This document shows, one piece after another, positions 47,781 to 60,768 of a DNA stretch of 64,000 nt. This DNA is from Todiramphus chloris collaris. Lineage: Eukaryota > Chordata > Aves > Coraciiformes > Alcedinidae. A program made the position numbers and the translations under genes. Numbering within the stretch: the first letter of the stretch is position 1; each line of letters starts with the position of its first letter. The notes under the pieces were generated by a model, which ran no database searches, was not told where the DNA came from, and worked only from the letters and a program-made list of their open reading frames with translations. The stretch is taken from NCBI GenBank assembly GCA_025345505.1, contig JANVCC010000073.1, positions 3,379,554-3,443,553 on the forward strand. Reading direction: 5' to 3'.

Positions 47781-50582
47781 TGAAGCGCCCAAGAGGGACG
47801 GGTGGAAACGCAAACCAAAAGCCATTTGTTTGTAATGCAGCCAGCCCAACACAACCCTCCTTCCCTCTCTGCTCCCCCTGTTCACACATCTCACCTCCCC
47901 CCATGTCCTTCTTTACTGGAAGGGGAGTGAAGGGTGAAGGCACCTCTTCTTTCCCTGCCTCTGCTACAGGACAGCAGCCTCCAGAAATCCAAGGAGGGCC
48001 AAGGAGAAAGAAATGAGCTTCAGTTTGCCCTCACGCCAACTGCCAGCATCTCCTGGAGCTTCACACCCCACCCCTGGGCTGATCAAAGCACCAAGTGCCT
48101 CAGCCGAGCCCCTCTGGCTCTGGAGCTGGCTGTGCTTTCCATCCCTAAGAAGTCTTGAACCAACGGCCCAAGCGTTCTTCTACACAGGCAAATTCAGATC
48201 CAAGTTAATGTCCACCATCAGGCCCCAAACACTGTGCTGGCGTGGCCAGGATCGAGGTGTCAAAGGAGTTGTTTGGGCTCAGGCTGCCTTGGCAGCTCTG
48301 CTGCTATGACTGAAGAGAGACCACAAGCCTGAGGAGTCACTCTGGGAACTTCCCTTCACACCACTGACCAGAGTGGGTGTGGAGGTCAGCTGGCCAGAAG
48401 ACAAAGCCCTGGTCAAAGGGAAATGAAAATCAGATGGGAAAAAAACACAGAAAGATGAGATGAAGGAAGCCACGGGATGCATGACTGACATTTTATAGTC
48501 TCCACTCCAGTCTGCTGTTCCTAAAAGCCCTAAATATGTCAACAAAGCATTTATGGGCCAACTCCAAAGCTACCAGGAGCAGAGGGAGTCATCTCACTGG
48601 GTTCGGGAGGTTCAGGTCCACAAGGCAGCACATACAGGGGTTTAAACCCCAGAGGCTATGGGCAGGATTCCTGTCAGATCTCAGAGCAGCTGAGTCTTGT
48701 GAACTTCACCCATTTCCCCTCTGGAGGGCTGAGAGCAGAACTCTCCACCAAGAGACACATTATAAGGTTCTCCTGGGGATGGCAGATCTTTCCCTGCCTC
48801 GGTGGGTGCCCAGGAGCACCAGACTATCCTCCTGAGAACAAAGACCTGTCTTTCTGCCCGAGACATCCCAGGCCTTTCCCAGAAGCCCTTGTGTGGCTCA
48901 AAGCAGTTACCTTTCAAAGTAATGCCTTTTTAATTTGCTCAAGGACACTTTGTGGTGCCATTAAAGTATCTCTCCAGCAAACATGCCATTACACAGCTTG
49001 GGAACTTAACTAATTAAACAACGTGTACAATTTCTTTTCAGCAGTTAATGCAGCACAGATGAAGATGATCTGCCATGCTCCTGCTTACTTCAGTACCACT
49101 TCCAAGAAGCTCTGGGGTTTCTGGGCAGACAAACAGCCCCGTCCTGCCCCCTACTACACCTTTTTTGATCACACAGCATGACTCTGTGCAGAAGTGGATC
49201 CTCTCAAAGAGGAGATGCTGCAGCCTAAAACCCTCACAACCGACTGCCCTCCCCACTGTCTTTGCTTCAGAGCTGCCAAAGCTCTTAGCACTGGTAACAT
49301 TTTTCTACTTCTTGAAATCCTACTGGGTGGCTTTCCTCGAAGACACTTCTTGGCAGATAGTTCTTACAGTCCAGCCCACTGCTTTGGATGCAGTAAGGTC
49401 TTTCAGATGTTATCCATGGCCCATTTTTCAGTGTGAATTTCCCTTTTCTCTCTCAAGGTAAAATAAAAAGGGAAAGACCTGATCAGGTTCCTAATGAGAC
49501 TCTTCAGGCTTCCTTCTCTATTTCTCTGCAAGCTCGAAAAGCGGGCAATAATAAAATTAAAGCAAAACAAGAAAGAAAAGCAAACTGTTGTTAATTTGCC
49601 ACTCTTTGCTGAGATACTAAATACCAATTTGCATTTTCTCCTGATTTGGATTTTTCCTAACACCATGCCTACAAAACCAAGGGTTAAACTGAGTCATGGT
49701 TTAATCCCTTCCCAGTTATACCACTGAAATAAGGAGAAAAAATAAAGTTGAATCTTGGGGGGATCAATGCTTTGCTTCCATGGAACAAACGACCCTGCTC
49801 AGCAGTTTGCTAATTTATCGTTGTTCATTTTAAAAACGAACTTTACTGGAAGTTTAATACTTTTTGTTTCCCTGGAAATGAAGGGTTTGCCTTGCCTCTC
49901 CTACACAATAAGACAGAAGAGAGAGAGCAAATCCACCCCAAAGTGATGTGACAGCTCTTGGCGTTACTAATAATACTGCAATAGCAGCAGCTCCCTGATT
50001 GTATCACCAGAAGTTGTTACTGATAAAGGACACCAAGAGGCAATATCCCCTGTGGAGACTGGGAGCATCAGGTAAATCGTGCTCTTAAGTGCCCAGGGCT
50101 TATCAGCGAGGCTATGAGGACTTTGTTACCTTGACAGGAGGGGACTGGGACCTACAAGGGCACAAGGACCAGCGGAGTTCAGCTAAGTCAGTTATTTAAC
50201 AGGAGCCTGCTTACTTGCACTACATTACTCACTCAGGAGGCTTCCCTCTCGCTCCTGGAGCTGGCGGAGGGCACATCTGTGTGGGACCTGGACCCTCACA
50301 TACAGACTTCACCACCAAGACAGTCATACTCTGTAGCCTCCTCCGTGCACCAAGGAAAAGTTTAAAGTCCTACAGGCCACATCTCCGAACCCCAACCACC
50401 CCAGGATCCCCCCTCAAGTTTAAGCACTGCTGTAGTGCAGCTCAAGATGCACAGCGCCAGTTTGACACAAACCCTGCGTGCAACGAGCAGGAGCAGCCTT
50501 CCTCTATCTCCCTCCTTCCACCGCCGAAACTCAGCCTCAGCTACACGGCAACCCTGCCATGCAGGGAGTGGTCCTCCAGCTC

Positions 50583-50622
50583 TCCTCCTCCTCCTCCTCC
50601 TCCTCCTCCTCCTCCTCCTCTC
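50583..50622 (+). repeat. (TCC)13 microsatellite
   Basis: About 13 perfect trinucleotide units. On the plus strand overlapping frames read poly-Ser, poly-Leu or poly-Pro, which explains the homopolymeric tracts in predicted proteins here. Pure arrays of this length are usually length-polymorphic. Confidence 0.97.
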
Positions 50623-53600
50623 CCCCTCAGCAAGGCTGGGAAAGCAGGAAACCTTTCTTGATCTCCTGTTAACAAACCCCCTGTCACAAACCCATATTCC
50701 AAGGAGCAGGGGGAACGCTAATTAAAGGAGCAAATACGCCCTGGTTTTGAATATGCAAGGGACTCGAGAACACAGCCTGGATTTCAAACCAGCTGGCTTA
50801 TTGTGGGGCAAACAGCTGCTGGATTTGTCAGGCTTCACTGCTTGTTCAGACCGGCACCGGGCTACGAAGACACTGAAAGAGAGATTTCCACCAACACATG
50901 CGAGCCTCTAACTTCCCCTCCCTCAAGCAGGCACATAAGCTATCCCTTTAAATGGGGTCAGTGTTAATTAACCCACTTTAAGCCCCTTTATGCAGAAAAA
51001 AGAATACTTTTCTCTTTCTGTAGACACACAGCTTCATCTGCCAGCTACCACTACATTGTCCAGAACTGAGCCCTCTTTTTTTTACTTGCAGGGAGAGGGA
51101 TTTTGTGTACCCTTCACATTCAGGAAGATGAGGCCTCCTGTAACAGGAGAACACGTAGGTGGAAATATCAGCTTATTTCACTGAAAAGCACAAGCAGAAT
51201 TGTGGAATGAAAGGAGCTTATTCAGAGCACTCGGTAAAGTTTGGCCAGGCCCTGTTCACAGAGGAGCTTTGGGGTTTGGTGTATATGTATTTATTGGAAA
51301 AATGAGCTGGGAGAATGTATGTCATGCAACCCTGTTAAGGATTCTCCTTTCTGTACATACACACAACTTTCAAAGGCCAAGTCATCTTCTCTCCCCATCA
51401 AAAGACCTGCAAAGCCCACAGGACCTGCTGGAAAAAGAACATTTTATAGCATCTTTAAAACCTAAAAGGTATAGCAAAGTAAAAACTGAGCACGTGACTT
51501 ACTGATTTGTTGCCAATAACTCAACCACAGATTCACATGATTTATGCCAGACTTCACTGTAAAAACAATCCAAACAAACAAACCAAGTACACCCATTCCC
51601 AAAATTTTATGCCGAGCAATTTCTCCCCTTTTATTTCTGCTACAAATTTTTAGGCTATTTGAAAACTAAAGAACATTCAAAGTTTTGAATGCTTCTATTA
51701 TTTCTGGTAATTTGCTGGCCTTGCACCTGAACTTTCAGAAAAGCCTACCTTCACTGACTAAAAAGTGTATTTATAGGGAAATTGTTGTCCTTAGATGAAA
51801 ATCAAGCAGAGATGCAGCGCTGCTGTCCCGACCTTCAGAGTGCTCAAGGAGGTAAACTCCACTGGGAAGTGTACAATAAGGGGGAAAAGCTGGACTATCA
51901 CTAACCCCCAGAACTTGAAAATCAAGAGTCAGGCCTCGAAATAAATACACACAAACGAACAAACAGCGATCTTGGGGTTGGGGATGGAGGAAGTTTTCCC
52001 CTCTTTAACATGCAGCTGGCTCAGATCTTCACTTACTCTTCCATGGATGGGAAACACGGGAAATTTCTCCCTTAAGGGATGCTGAGAGTCTCCCTTGAAT
52101 GCAAGAGCTGAGGCCATGAGGCAAAACCTGAAAACCAGCAAAATTTTTAATAAAATAACACTGCAAGATGGGCTTTGTCTCCATTAGGACTTTGCACCAG
52201 TATCCACACATGCATTTTTACAAAGGAAGACAAAATTCCCCATTTCCTCCGTTTTACTTCAGGATACTCCCCAGAGAAAGATCCTTTCTGGCTTCCCTTT
52301 GCTAGCGTGTGTTTTTCTTTACTTCCCCCTCCCTTTAACCTAATTTGCTCCTTAGATGTAAATCTCAGCTATGCTGATTTCGTAACTAGTTCATAATATT
52401 TTTGCATCCATATTTTACATCATGTAAGACCAAAAAGACTGTATGAAGAAGCCCCTCTTGTTTCTGCCTCAGAGAAGAGCACGTTGCTTGCCCTGTTTCC
52501 CCCTCACCATGCCATATTGGAGGCAGGAGACCACGCTGTCTGCATCTCTGCTCTCCACCCCCCAGCCGTGCACGTCTGACTCCTGGACCCCAGGCAGGAT
52601 TTTAATGGGTGATTTTTATAGGTGTGACAGCTGGAGTAAAGTACTTAGCACTTGTGAAAATCAGGTCTCCTGGCTCCAAAGCCAACCTGGGCATTCAAAA
52701 ATCATTACTCAGATCCTAAAAAGTAATGAGATTGGCTTAGAAAACAAGATGGGTTTAGATATTTTATGTTTTATTAGCTGCAAAAGGCAGAAACACCATA
52801 AGGCAATGTATTCAATCCTGCCTTCCTTTCCTCTTCACAGCAATGAGAACTAGAAACTTTCTCCTACACAGAAACAGAGAATCTTTCCAGAAATTACCTG
52901 ACTTCTGGAGCTAAGGTTTTAGGAAAATTACACAACCTCATCAGACTGATGATAATTCCCAGGAATGACTGACAGTGCATATCCCCCTTGGAAGCAGGGG
53001 GCGTTTGTACAGGTTTCTTCCAAGTAAAAAAGGTATTGGTAACGGGGCTGCTGTTGGGACAGATTTAGTCTGTCACCCAGTCTCTCCCAGTCATCCCAAA
53101 GGGGGACATCTGTGACATTTGCACCTGGATTTACAGATCTATACAAAATGTACTTCAGAGGAAAACTCGGGTTGAAATCATCACACTCTCTGTGCAGCCT
53201 GAGGCACTGCAGGAGGCTTTGTGCCCTCTGGCTGTACGAGAGAGATATCGGGGCCCTGCTAACCCCATCCGTGTCTCCCCAGCTTCGGGATGACCAAGTA
53301 GCCCGAAGTCTGGCTCTTCAGGAAGCTTTGGCCCACACATTTCCAAAGCTCTGGGGAAGACTTAAGGCAAGACTTAGCTTTGCATCGTACTCATTTTAAG
53401 GGTGGGAGATGAGGGAGCAAACCATTCATTATATTTATTACATTACACCAGCATGTCTAAACGAATCTATTCCTTCAGCACTCCCACAGACAGCAGGAGA
53501 AACTTGTCCTGAGCTGATAAAAGCCTACTAGATATCAGAGAGGCTGAGAGGTGGCACACTGTGGAGGGACTTTCAAGTTCCACCTTGATCTAAGAAGTGC

Positions 53601-53647
53601 AAATTACTCTATTGAGAGAGGAGTTTTTAATATATATTTATACATTT

Positions 53648-54375
53648 CAGCCCTGCCACATTCTGGGTACAGAGTGGGTTGAGAGTGGCCCTGAAGAGAA
53701 GGACACGGGGGTGTTGATTGACAAGAAGCTCACCATGAGCCGGCAGCGTGCTCATGCAGCTCAGAAGGCCAACCATATCCTAGGGTGCATCAAGAGGAGT
53801 GTGGCCAGCAGATCAAGATTGGTGATTCTCCCCCTTTACTCTGCTCTCGTGAGACCCCACATCAAATACTGTGTCCATCTCTGGTGTCCCCACCATAAGA
53901 GGGACATAGATCTGTTGGAACGAGTCCAGAGGAGGCGACAAAGATGACCCAGGGGCTGGAGCACCTCTGCTACGAGGATAGGCTGAGGTTGCTGGGATTG
54001 TTCAGCCTGGAGAACACTCTGGGTGGACCTTCTAACTGCCTTCCAGTACCTGAAGGGAACCTATAGAAAGGCTGGAGAGGGACTCTTCACAAGAGTGTCC
54101 GATGATAGGATGAGGGGAAATGGTTTTAAACTGAGGGAAAGTAGGTGTAGATTGGATTTTAGGAAAACGTTCTTCAGTAGGAGGGTAGTGAGACTCTGGA
54201 ATAGATTGTCCAGAGGGGCTGTGGATGCCCCTCCCTGGAGGTGTTCAAGGCCAGGTTGGATGAGGCCTTAAGCAACCTTGACAGCTGAGAGGTGTCCCTG
54301 CCCATCGCAGGAAGGCTGGGTTAGATGATCTCGAAGGTCCCTTCCAGCCTAAGCCATTCTATGAGTCTATGATTT
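53648..54375 (+). mobile_element. CR1 LINE 3' part with decayed ORF2 C-terminus and intact 3' tail
   Basis: Forward-oriented CR1. The translation shows [40 protein letters not shown] and [20 protein letters not shown], the conserved region after the polymerase domain. A stop at 53945-53947 and a compensating pair of frameshifts separate this from a second block in the same phase, with AFQYLKGTYRKAGEGLFTRV and RMRGNGFKLRESRCRLDFRK. The DNA ends with TTAGATGATCTCGAAGGTCC, then CTTCCAGCCTAAG and the tail CATTCTATGAGTCTATGATT. The polymerase catalytic core is missing by 5' truncation. It is a good marker copy because the 3' end is intact. Confidence 0.97.
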
Positions 54376-57300
54376 GAGCTTTGCTGTTGAATTCTTTTCT
54401 GGGAGAAAGAGGATGGCAAGATGATGCACCTGTTAGTGGCAAATAATTAAACAAAAGCTCAGCATGAAACAAGAGTCCAACTTCTCAAGATCTCAACCTG
54501 TCAGGACAGTCACACTTCCATCCCCTCCCATATGATTCAAAAGTGACACCTCCCATTTCATGGGACAAGCCATGTCCTGGAACTCTTTTGCTGGCAGCGT
54601 ATCAACCCTGGTAAGATGGTCCTGCTTAGCAGCAGCCTGACCAGACCACAAGGTTCAGTGCTGCTAGATCACCCTGGAATACAGGACTGCCGAGACACTC
54701 AACAAGCTACCAGGCTGGAAGCTTTCAAGAGCCATCAGGGCTGTTTCCAAGTTATTCTCCCAAGGTGGAGAATTCTCCTTTTCCAAGAAGTTTTCTTAGA
54801 AGTAAAGCAGCCACATACCATTGCCATGATGATGCAGAGGACCACAGACCCACAACTCGGCAGCTGTTTATTGATGCTTCACTTCCTACACTATCACCAG
54901 GATCAGTTTTGGCTGGAGGTGGTGCAGTGAAGGACTAATTACATCCCCACCGAAGTTAATGGAAGTTAATTTTCCTACTACTTTCATCCCTGTTGGATAC
55001 CCTAAGGACATTCAGCTATCGGTGCAAAGAAGAATGGAGTTATCCCGAGGTGGGGAAACTGGGATGTACAGACCCTGTGAAAGAAAAATGAATGCAGGAG
55101 CAAAGATCATCAAAATCCACCCTGCTTAAGATAATTTGAGAGGCCTATCTTTATACAACACAGTTTTGGCAGAGATCTGCATACTTACTGCCTCCCTTTT
55201 CTGCCTGCTAAGTCCCCACGCTGCTCTAAGATGAGTCCCTGGTAAAACAAACTAAACATACAGAGCTTTTCAAAGAAGGCATCAATGCCCTAGAATAAAT
55301 AATCCTTGAAACCCTTGTGCATTGCAGCACTTGCTGGGCCTTAGGCAGGGAGAAAACAAGACAAACTGCAGCTGTGAAATATGAAGTAAGACAGGAATGA
55401 GAAAACATTCCTTTCTCCTGAGGAAGCGTACGCAGAGCTGCAAGCATTTTGATCTACCAGTTTAAATCAGGCCTTGCAAATCAGCCACCTCGTACACACG
55501 CGGAGCTGGGGAAGTTCTTGCTGGGCACATGTAGCATGGGCCTGGAAGCAGAAGGTGTCCCAGCAGCAGAGGAGCAGAACCAGCGGGAGGGAAAGAGCAG
55601 GCAGGCTCTTCCCATCTCCTCTGCTGTTATTGTTTTATTCAGCTTTCTTCCTCACCTGTATTCTGCTTCAACTTTTTCTGCTTAGAAAAGCACCATGACT
55701 GTGGAGGAATGAAGTACATAAATCATGCCACAGGGTCTTTTTTAAGGTTTAGAGAAGTTCTAATCTGCAGGTAGAAAGCGAGTGCTCGCAACACTTCTGG
55801 GAAAGGAGAAGATGGTGACTGTAGCTCTTGGTTTCCAGCCAACTGTCATCCCAGCACGGCCAGGTACTCTATCAGAAGCCCTTCTGCTGAGTCTTCTCCT
55901 GGTTTTGCAAGGTGAGGGGAGATACTCCCACTGCTGCTACAATTAACAGCTCCCAGAGCCCATCCGCGGTATCTAACTGGGAGTTAAGTCTGAAAGTGGG
56001 TGCAAGAACAGGTTCTAACTTCCTGATGCCAGTCCCTGGTTAACCATGAGGCTTTGATTCCCAAATGGGTCATTGCAGCAAGTAGCAGCAAACATCACCC
56101 TGTTTAGGGTGAAGGTGAGGTCTGTTTTCCAAAATGCTTGTGTAGCACTGGTATCTCAGCATCTGAAAACACCTACCTAGGAACCAAGTACCTGGCTCAG
56201 TTAAGATCAAGTCAGAGATGCAAAGATAATCAAGGCCAATGCTGAGCCACTGTCAGCATCCAGCATCTCTGAGAGCCATCCTTGTCTTCCCCAGCTGTCC
56301 TTCCCATAACAAGGAGAACAGAAGACACCCAGTAGCTGCTGACAAGGGAACAAACCAAATATGCTGTGGCAGCAAGTTAAGCTAACTCAGCTTGAAGGAA
56401 ACAATATTAGGCATTCTAAAAGGAAATAATTACACTATTCCTAACTAAAGCTGTCACTCTAGAGAGTCTTCCACAGAAGAACCAACAATTGCCCACTGCA
56501 GTCCTGCCATCTCTGAATATACCTCTCTTCACAATTTCTTTTGAAGTTTGTTGGACAGAAACTTTCCCTTGCTGTTGTTTGTGCACACGTGTAAGTGTGG
56601 CCTTCTTGAAGATGGAGACTGTCAGGCTGTGCTGAAGGCTGGGAAGGTTTCCCAGCACCCCTGCAGTCTCTCCGAGAGCTTCTGTGTCCTTTGCAGAAAC
56701 GTTACTTCACAACTTTCCATAGCACCTCAATGGAATTTGACAGATATCCCTACACCTCACGTGCTAACAGGACTACTTTTCCTACCCAGCCAACAACGAA
56801 AAGCATAAGGAACACAGCACTGACATGTGCCAGCACCAGCTCTTCATTTCCAACAGCAGTCGCTCCCGGCCATTTCTGATTTCAGGACCTAGCTGTTACT
56901 GTCAATCGTCTTCCAGTGGAGTGGCACATGTTATTTCAAGGGAAGAAACTAAAAACCGATTTCAAAAGTGTTCAATCAGCTCTGTCAGTATAGTACCTGT
57001 CAAGAGAAGAACTCCAGAACTCAACTGGAATGATTTGCTGTTTCACACCGTGTACTGCTATAATTTATCTGTGTGTACAGGCAGCAGCAAGGTGAAGGCA
57101 GAGCAGAGTCTTTTGGTCAAGCACTGGAAGATCTGTGTCCCAGCTGATAATAAGCATTTCTTCAAGCCCTCTCTGCTGTGCGTTTATATAAACATGCCCT
57201 GCAGCCCCAGCCTGTGAGAGCTGAAGGCAGAACATACAAGGTTGGATAAGAAGACAACTATTTGACTTCATGGCATTTTTTGAGGTTTCAGTATTTCAGT

Positions 57301-57974
57301 GCCTTCTACAGCGAGTTGAAAAGAAGCCTATTCCAGTGTTTTGATGTAGCAGAATCATTCTGAAGCATCATCCACGTTTAGATGGGAGTCTTTTCAATCA
57401 GGATATGCAAACCCAGTGATTATTGTACTGAGCTAAGATGTGACAGAGTCAAATGACAGAAGCGAGATGAAATTGCCCTGACAGATGAAGGACCTTGAAC
57501 CTCTAATACCTGGTTCAGTGCTTGGGCTCTGCAGATGGGTCTAGAGGGCCACAGTCATAAGCAGATGCACCTACATGCTGAACAACTTCAGTCTGGGCAG
57601 CTGCCAATACAACAGGAGTTGCAACAACCTGACAATGCATCTCCTGGCAGCAAGGACCCTACCTCACAAGTGAAATTTAAGGGTAATCAGCAATCTTGAC
57701 GCGTGTCTTACGCACTCAGACCTAGGTACCAATTCAGCACCTCAGCTGAGAAGAGCCAAAGCAGACTTGTCGTTGGCAGCTTCTCCCTCGTGGTTTTCTA
57801 GAATGCCACATCTGCCCTTTCTTCACCTCTGTCTTACACCAGCACTCCACTAAGACAGAAGGACTCTTCTATGTGACAAATGCAGGAGTGACACATTAAG
57901 TAATCCTAGAAAGTGAGAGAGATGGATCCAAGGGTGAATATTATCTAGAGGGTTTTCTAGAACAATCTTTCATA

Positions 57975-58085
57975 CCCCACTAGTTTGACTTAGTCCTCAG
58001 GATAAAATATTTTCTCCTCTAATCATGTCTCAGGGACTTCCTTCTAGTTTTCACAGCAAGGCAAACAAAGCAAAAACTAGTGGGG
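57975..58085. repeat. 12-bp perfect inverted repeat spaced by 87 bases
   Basis: CCCCACTAGTTT at 57975-57986 and its reverse complement AAACTAGTGGGG at 58074-58085. No transposase or target-site duplication is seen, so a small non-autonomous DNA transposon is only one possibility. Confidence 0.9.
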
Positions 58086-60227
58086 TTTAGATTTTTTTTG
58101 AAATACAGACACATCTAAAACTTTAAGGAGTATTAGACATGCCCTTAAAATACTATTTTCTTCTCTAAAATACACATCTTGTATTAGATTGACCTCTGAT
58201 GAATTTCACTTGACCTTGACACAATTTAGATGAACGCTGAGAACAAAGAAAAGCCTTCTCCTCATTGTCTTAATTTGGAGGAAAGAGGTCCAGCTTTGTA
58301 TTTCCAAAGCTTCCAGAACAAGCAGAGGCTGGTACTGAAGAACACCTCTGCTCGCTCGGTTGTACTCTCAGGCACCTCAGACAGGGATGGGAAAGAACCA
58401 GTGTTGTGCAACAATCTCCTTCCACAGTGTAATTAACTCCCATTTTCCCTGGCCCTGGAGTGCTTGTCTCCTTCGCCCATAACTGAAACAAAACAAACCA
58501 AAACCAAACCAACAGAAAGCTCTGGAGGCAAGGGAGGGGACCAAAGCAGCTACTGAAGGTTGTTCTCCCTGCTGGCTGTGTGCTGCTTGCTTAGCTATCT
58601 GGAGATGATTGGTTCACTGAGGTTGTTTTCATCACAGAGGTCACAGGAAATAAATTCTGCACACACATCCCATTGAAATGGAGAGATCAGGAGAGTCAGA
58701 CTCACAACCCAAAAATTACATGCTCACTGGGTCACCCAACAGCCTTGGGCAACCTGTTCCTTTTCCATTCACCATAAACTGCTCTTTCTCCAGGACACCA
58801 CAAAAAGCTTGCCATCAGCTGAGACCAGTGCCTGTCACATTGCTTTTCCCCACACTTCTAACACCTTGGGGTCCCCTTTTACTGCCACGGTGAGCGGTTT
58901 GGGGCTGAATCTGGCACAGCTTTATGGCTCCCAGTGCCGACTCAGGCCTGGGGACCCAAGGCACTGTATCAGCCATGCCCTGCTTTACTCACCCATAAAC
59001 TGGAAGCTGAGATGCTATTTTCTACAGCAGGCTGGAGAGCGGGTGTCAGCTCAGGAGCTACCCCACACTGCTGACAGGGGTGAAGCAGCAGATACACACT
59101 TGCTGAGCTTCATGTGCTCTGCCTCTTTTGAGACCGCAGACCCAAGGCAGCAGGTCAGATGGACCAAGCTTGCTGGCTACCAGTTGAACTATCCTGACTG
59201 CATCTCACAGGTCCTTGATAATGAGCAATCTACGTACTCAGATGCTTGAACAGAAGGAGGAATTGCTTTCTAATTAGAGCCATGGACACCAAAAGGACTA
59301 TATAGCTAATAAGCACAAACAAAACCATCATTAGAAGAGACTTCATTAAGATATTTACAACTGAGATTGTAGACATTTGTTCTGCCAATAACCTTAGGCA
59401 AAACTGATGCCTGCTGTCCTTTAAATCTCAACTGGCTCAATTAGAGTAGTTGAGGATATTTGATACCCCATCCCTTCAGTCCCTCTAAAAACCAATCACG
59501 TTGTATGTCCTATTTATTAATTTGGATGTATATCAAGACGCTCCTCTGTTTCTCTAGGGGGCATTTACAAAAGTTAAAACACAGAGCTGGACAATAAACC
59601 CATCCTGTATAGAAAGAAAGGACCTTCCAAGGAAGTAAAACCCATCTCCCTGAAAAGCCAGAGAGCCCTTTGTTGAATTTCCTGAAGGTAACTACAGCTT
59701 CAAAGATGGCATCTTGGCCTAAGAGGTTGGAAAAAGTGGTAACTATCATGTTTGACTGTATTATTAAAAGTGACAATTATCTCTGCGTGCTTACAATTGG
59801 AACTTGTGATTTCCTAGACTATAACAAACGCACTGCTGCTGTTCTGGATGGCCTAGCATTAATAAAGCAAACCAATTCTGAATGCCCAAGGCCAGGACCT
59901 CAGGGACAGCAGATGGTGCCCAGGATACCCATTCTCACATTAGCATAAGAATAGCGTGGAGTGGGTCACAGATTGCCTTTAAGCAAGCTTTCAGTTGTCC
60001 ACACAATCTCTGCCTCCTACCAAATGAAACAACAGCACCGAGGTACTCAGTGCTTCATTACATAAAATGTATTTCACAAGCAATTCAAGCAATAAAGAAA
60101 TCCATCTCCTTGCACTCCACAAGCACCTTATTCAAACTTCAGACACACAACAAAAGGAAATAAGCAGTCTTTGTTCATATGCATTAAAACACTTTTGGAC
60201 AAATGATTTGAGGTCTTAAAATTAGAC

Positions 60228-60241
60228 TTTTTTTTTTTTTT
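60228..60241 (+). repeat. Poly-T run (T14)
   Basis: A run of 14 T in AT-rich DNA. No Alu-like or other retroposed body is adjacent. Confidence 0.95.
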
Positions 60242-60728
60242 CCTTAAATTGCTTCTAATTTTGTGTGCAGTCAATTGAAGCTGTAATTGCTTGTAAGCAC
60301 AAATGGCATGTCCATTGATATCCAACTTAACTCTCTCATTGAGAACCAGAACAAATTCCAAATAGAAAATTGGAAGCTGTGCCTCCAGTTGTTTAAAAAT
60401 AGCATGAAATCCACAGACTTACTTGAATTCAAAAATAAGACTGTCCTGATCTCAAATGAGGCAAAACTTCACTCCATTACTAATTTCAGCCTGAGAGTTG
60501 AGTAAAAACCAGCCAAGGCCTGGATGCTGCAGAGAGAAGTTCAGGTTGAGAATATCAAATGCAACCTCTCGTGAGATATTTTGCCCTAACAAAGGTATAA
60601 CGAAGACATTTGCCTAACAAAGGTTAGTTGCACTTTAAATAAGGAGTTGCACAGAACGCATGTTTGGTATCCTAATATTAATAATGAACAGAGCTTTGTG
60701 CATTTAGATGTCTGTCTTCTTGGCCGAG

Positions 60729-60768
60729 TTAATTCAGATTTCTGAATTAATTAATTAATAATTAATTT
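60729..60768. repeat. 10-bp palindrome followed by TTAATTAA-type tract
   Basis: TTAATTCAGA (60729-60738), TT, then TCTGAATTAA (60741-60750) form a perfect inverted repeat with a two-base spacer. It is followed directly by TTAATTAATAATTAATTT, which holds several overlapping TAATTA homeodomain cores. Confidence 0.9.

Larger units (their letters stand above)
45771..53647. other. Unique non-coding sequence, no gene recognised
   Basis: About 7.9 kb. T-rich stretches lie at 46330-46440. A GC-richer segment at 47275-47780 contains four CACGTG E-boxes and several frames of 70-193 codons on both strands, which overlap one another and show no domain. A TCC microsatellite is at 50583-50622. No exon, RNA gene or further mobile element is recognised. 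Confidence 0.5.

Noticed and set aside
47435..48016. 193-codon plus frame with several overlapping frames on both strands
   Set aside because: Frames on both strands are open together because of local GC content; the translation is low in hydrophobic residues and has no domain.
50215..50725. Frames with poly-Ser, poly-Leu or poly-Pro tracts
   Set aside because: The tracts are the three readings of the (TCC)13 microsatellite, not a protein feature.
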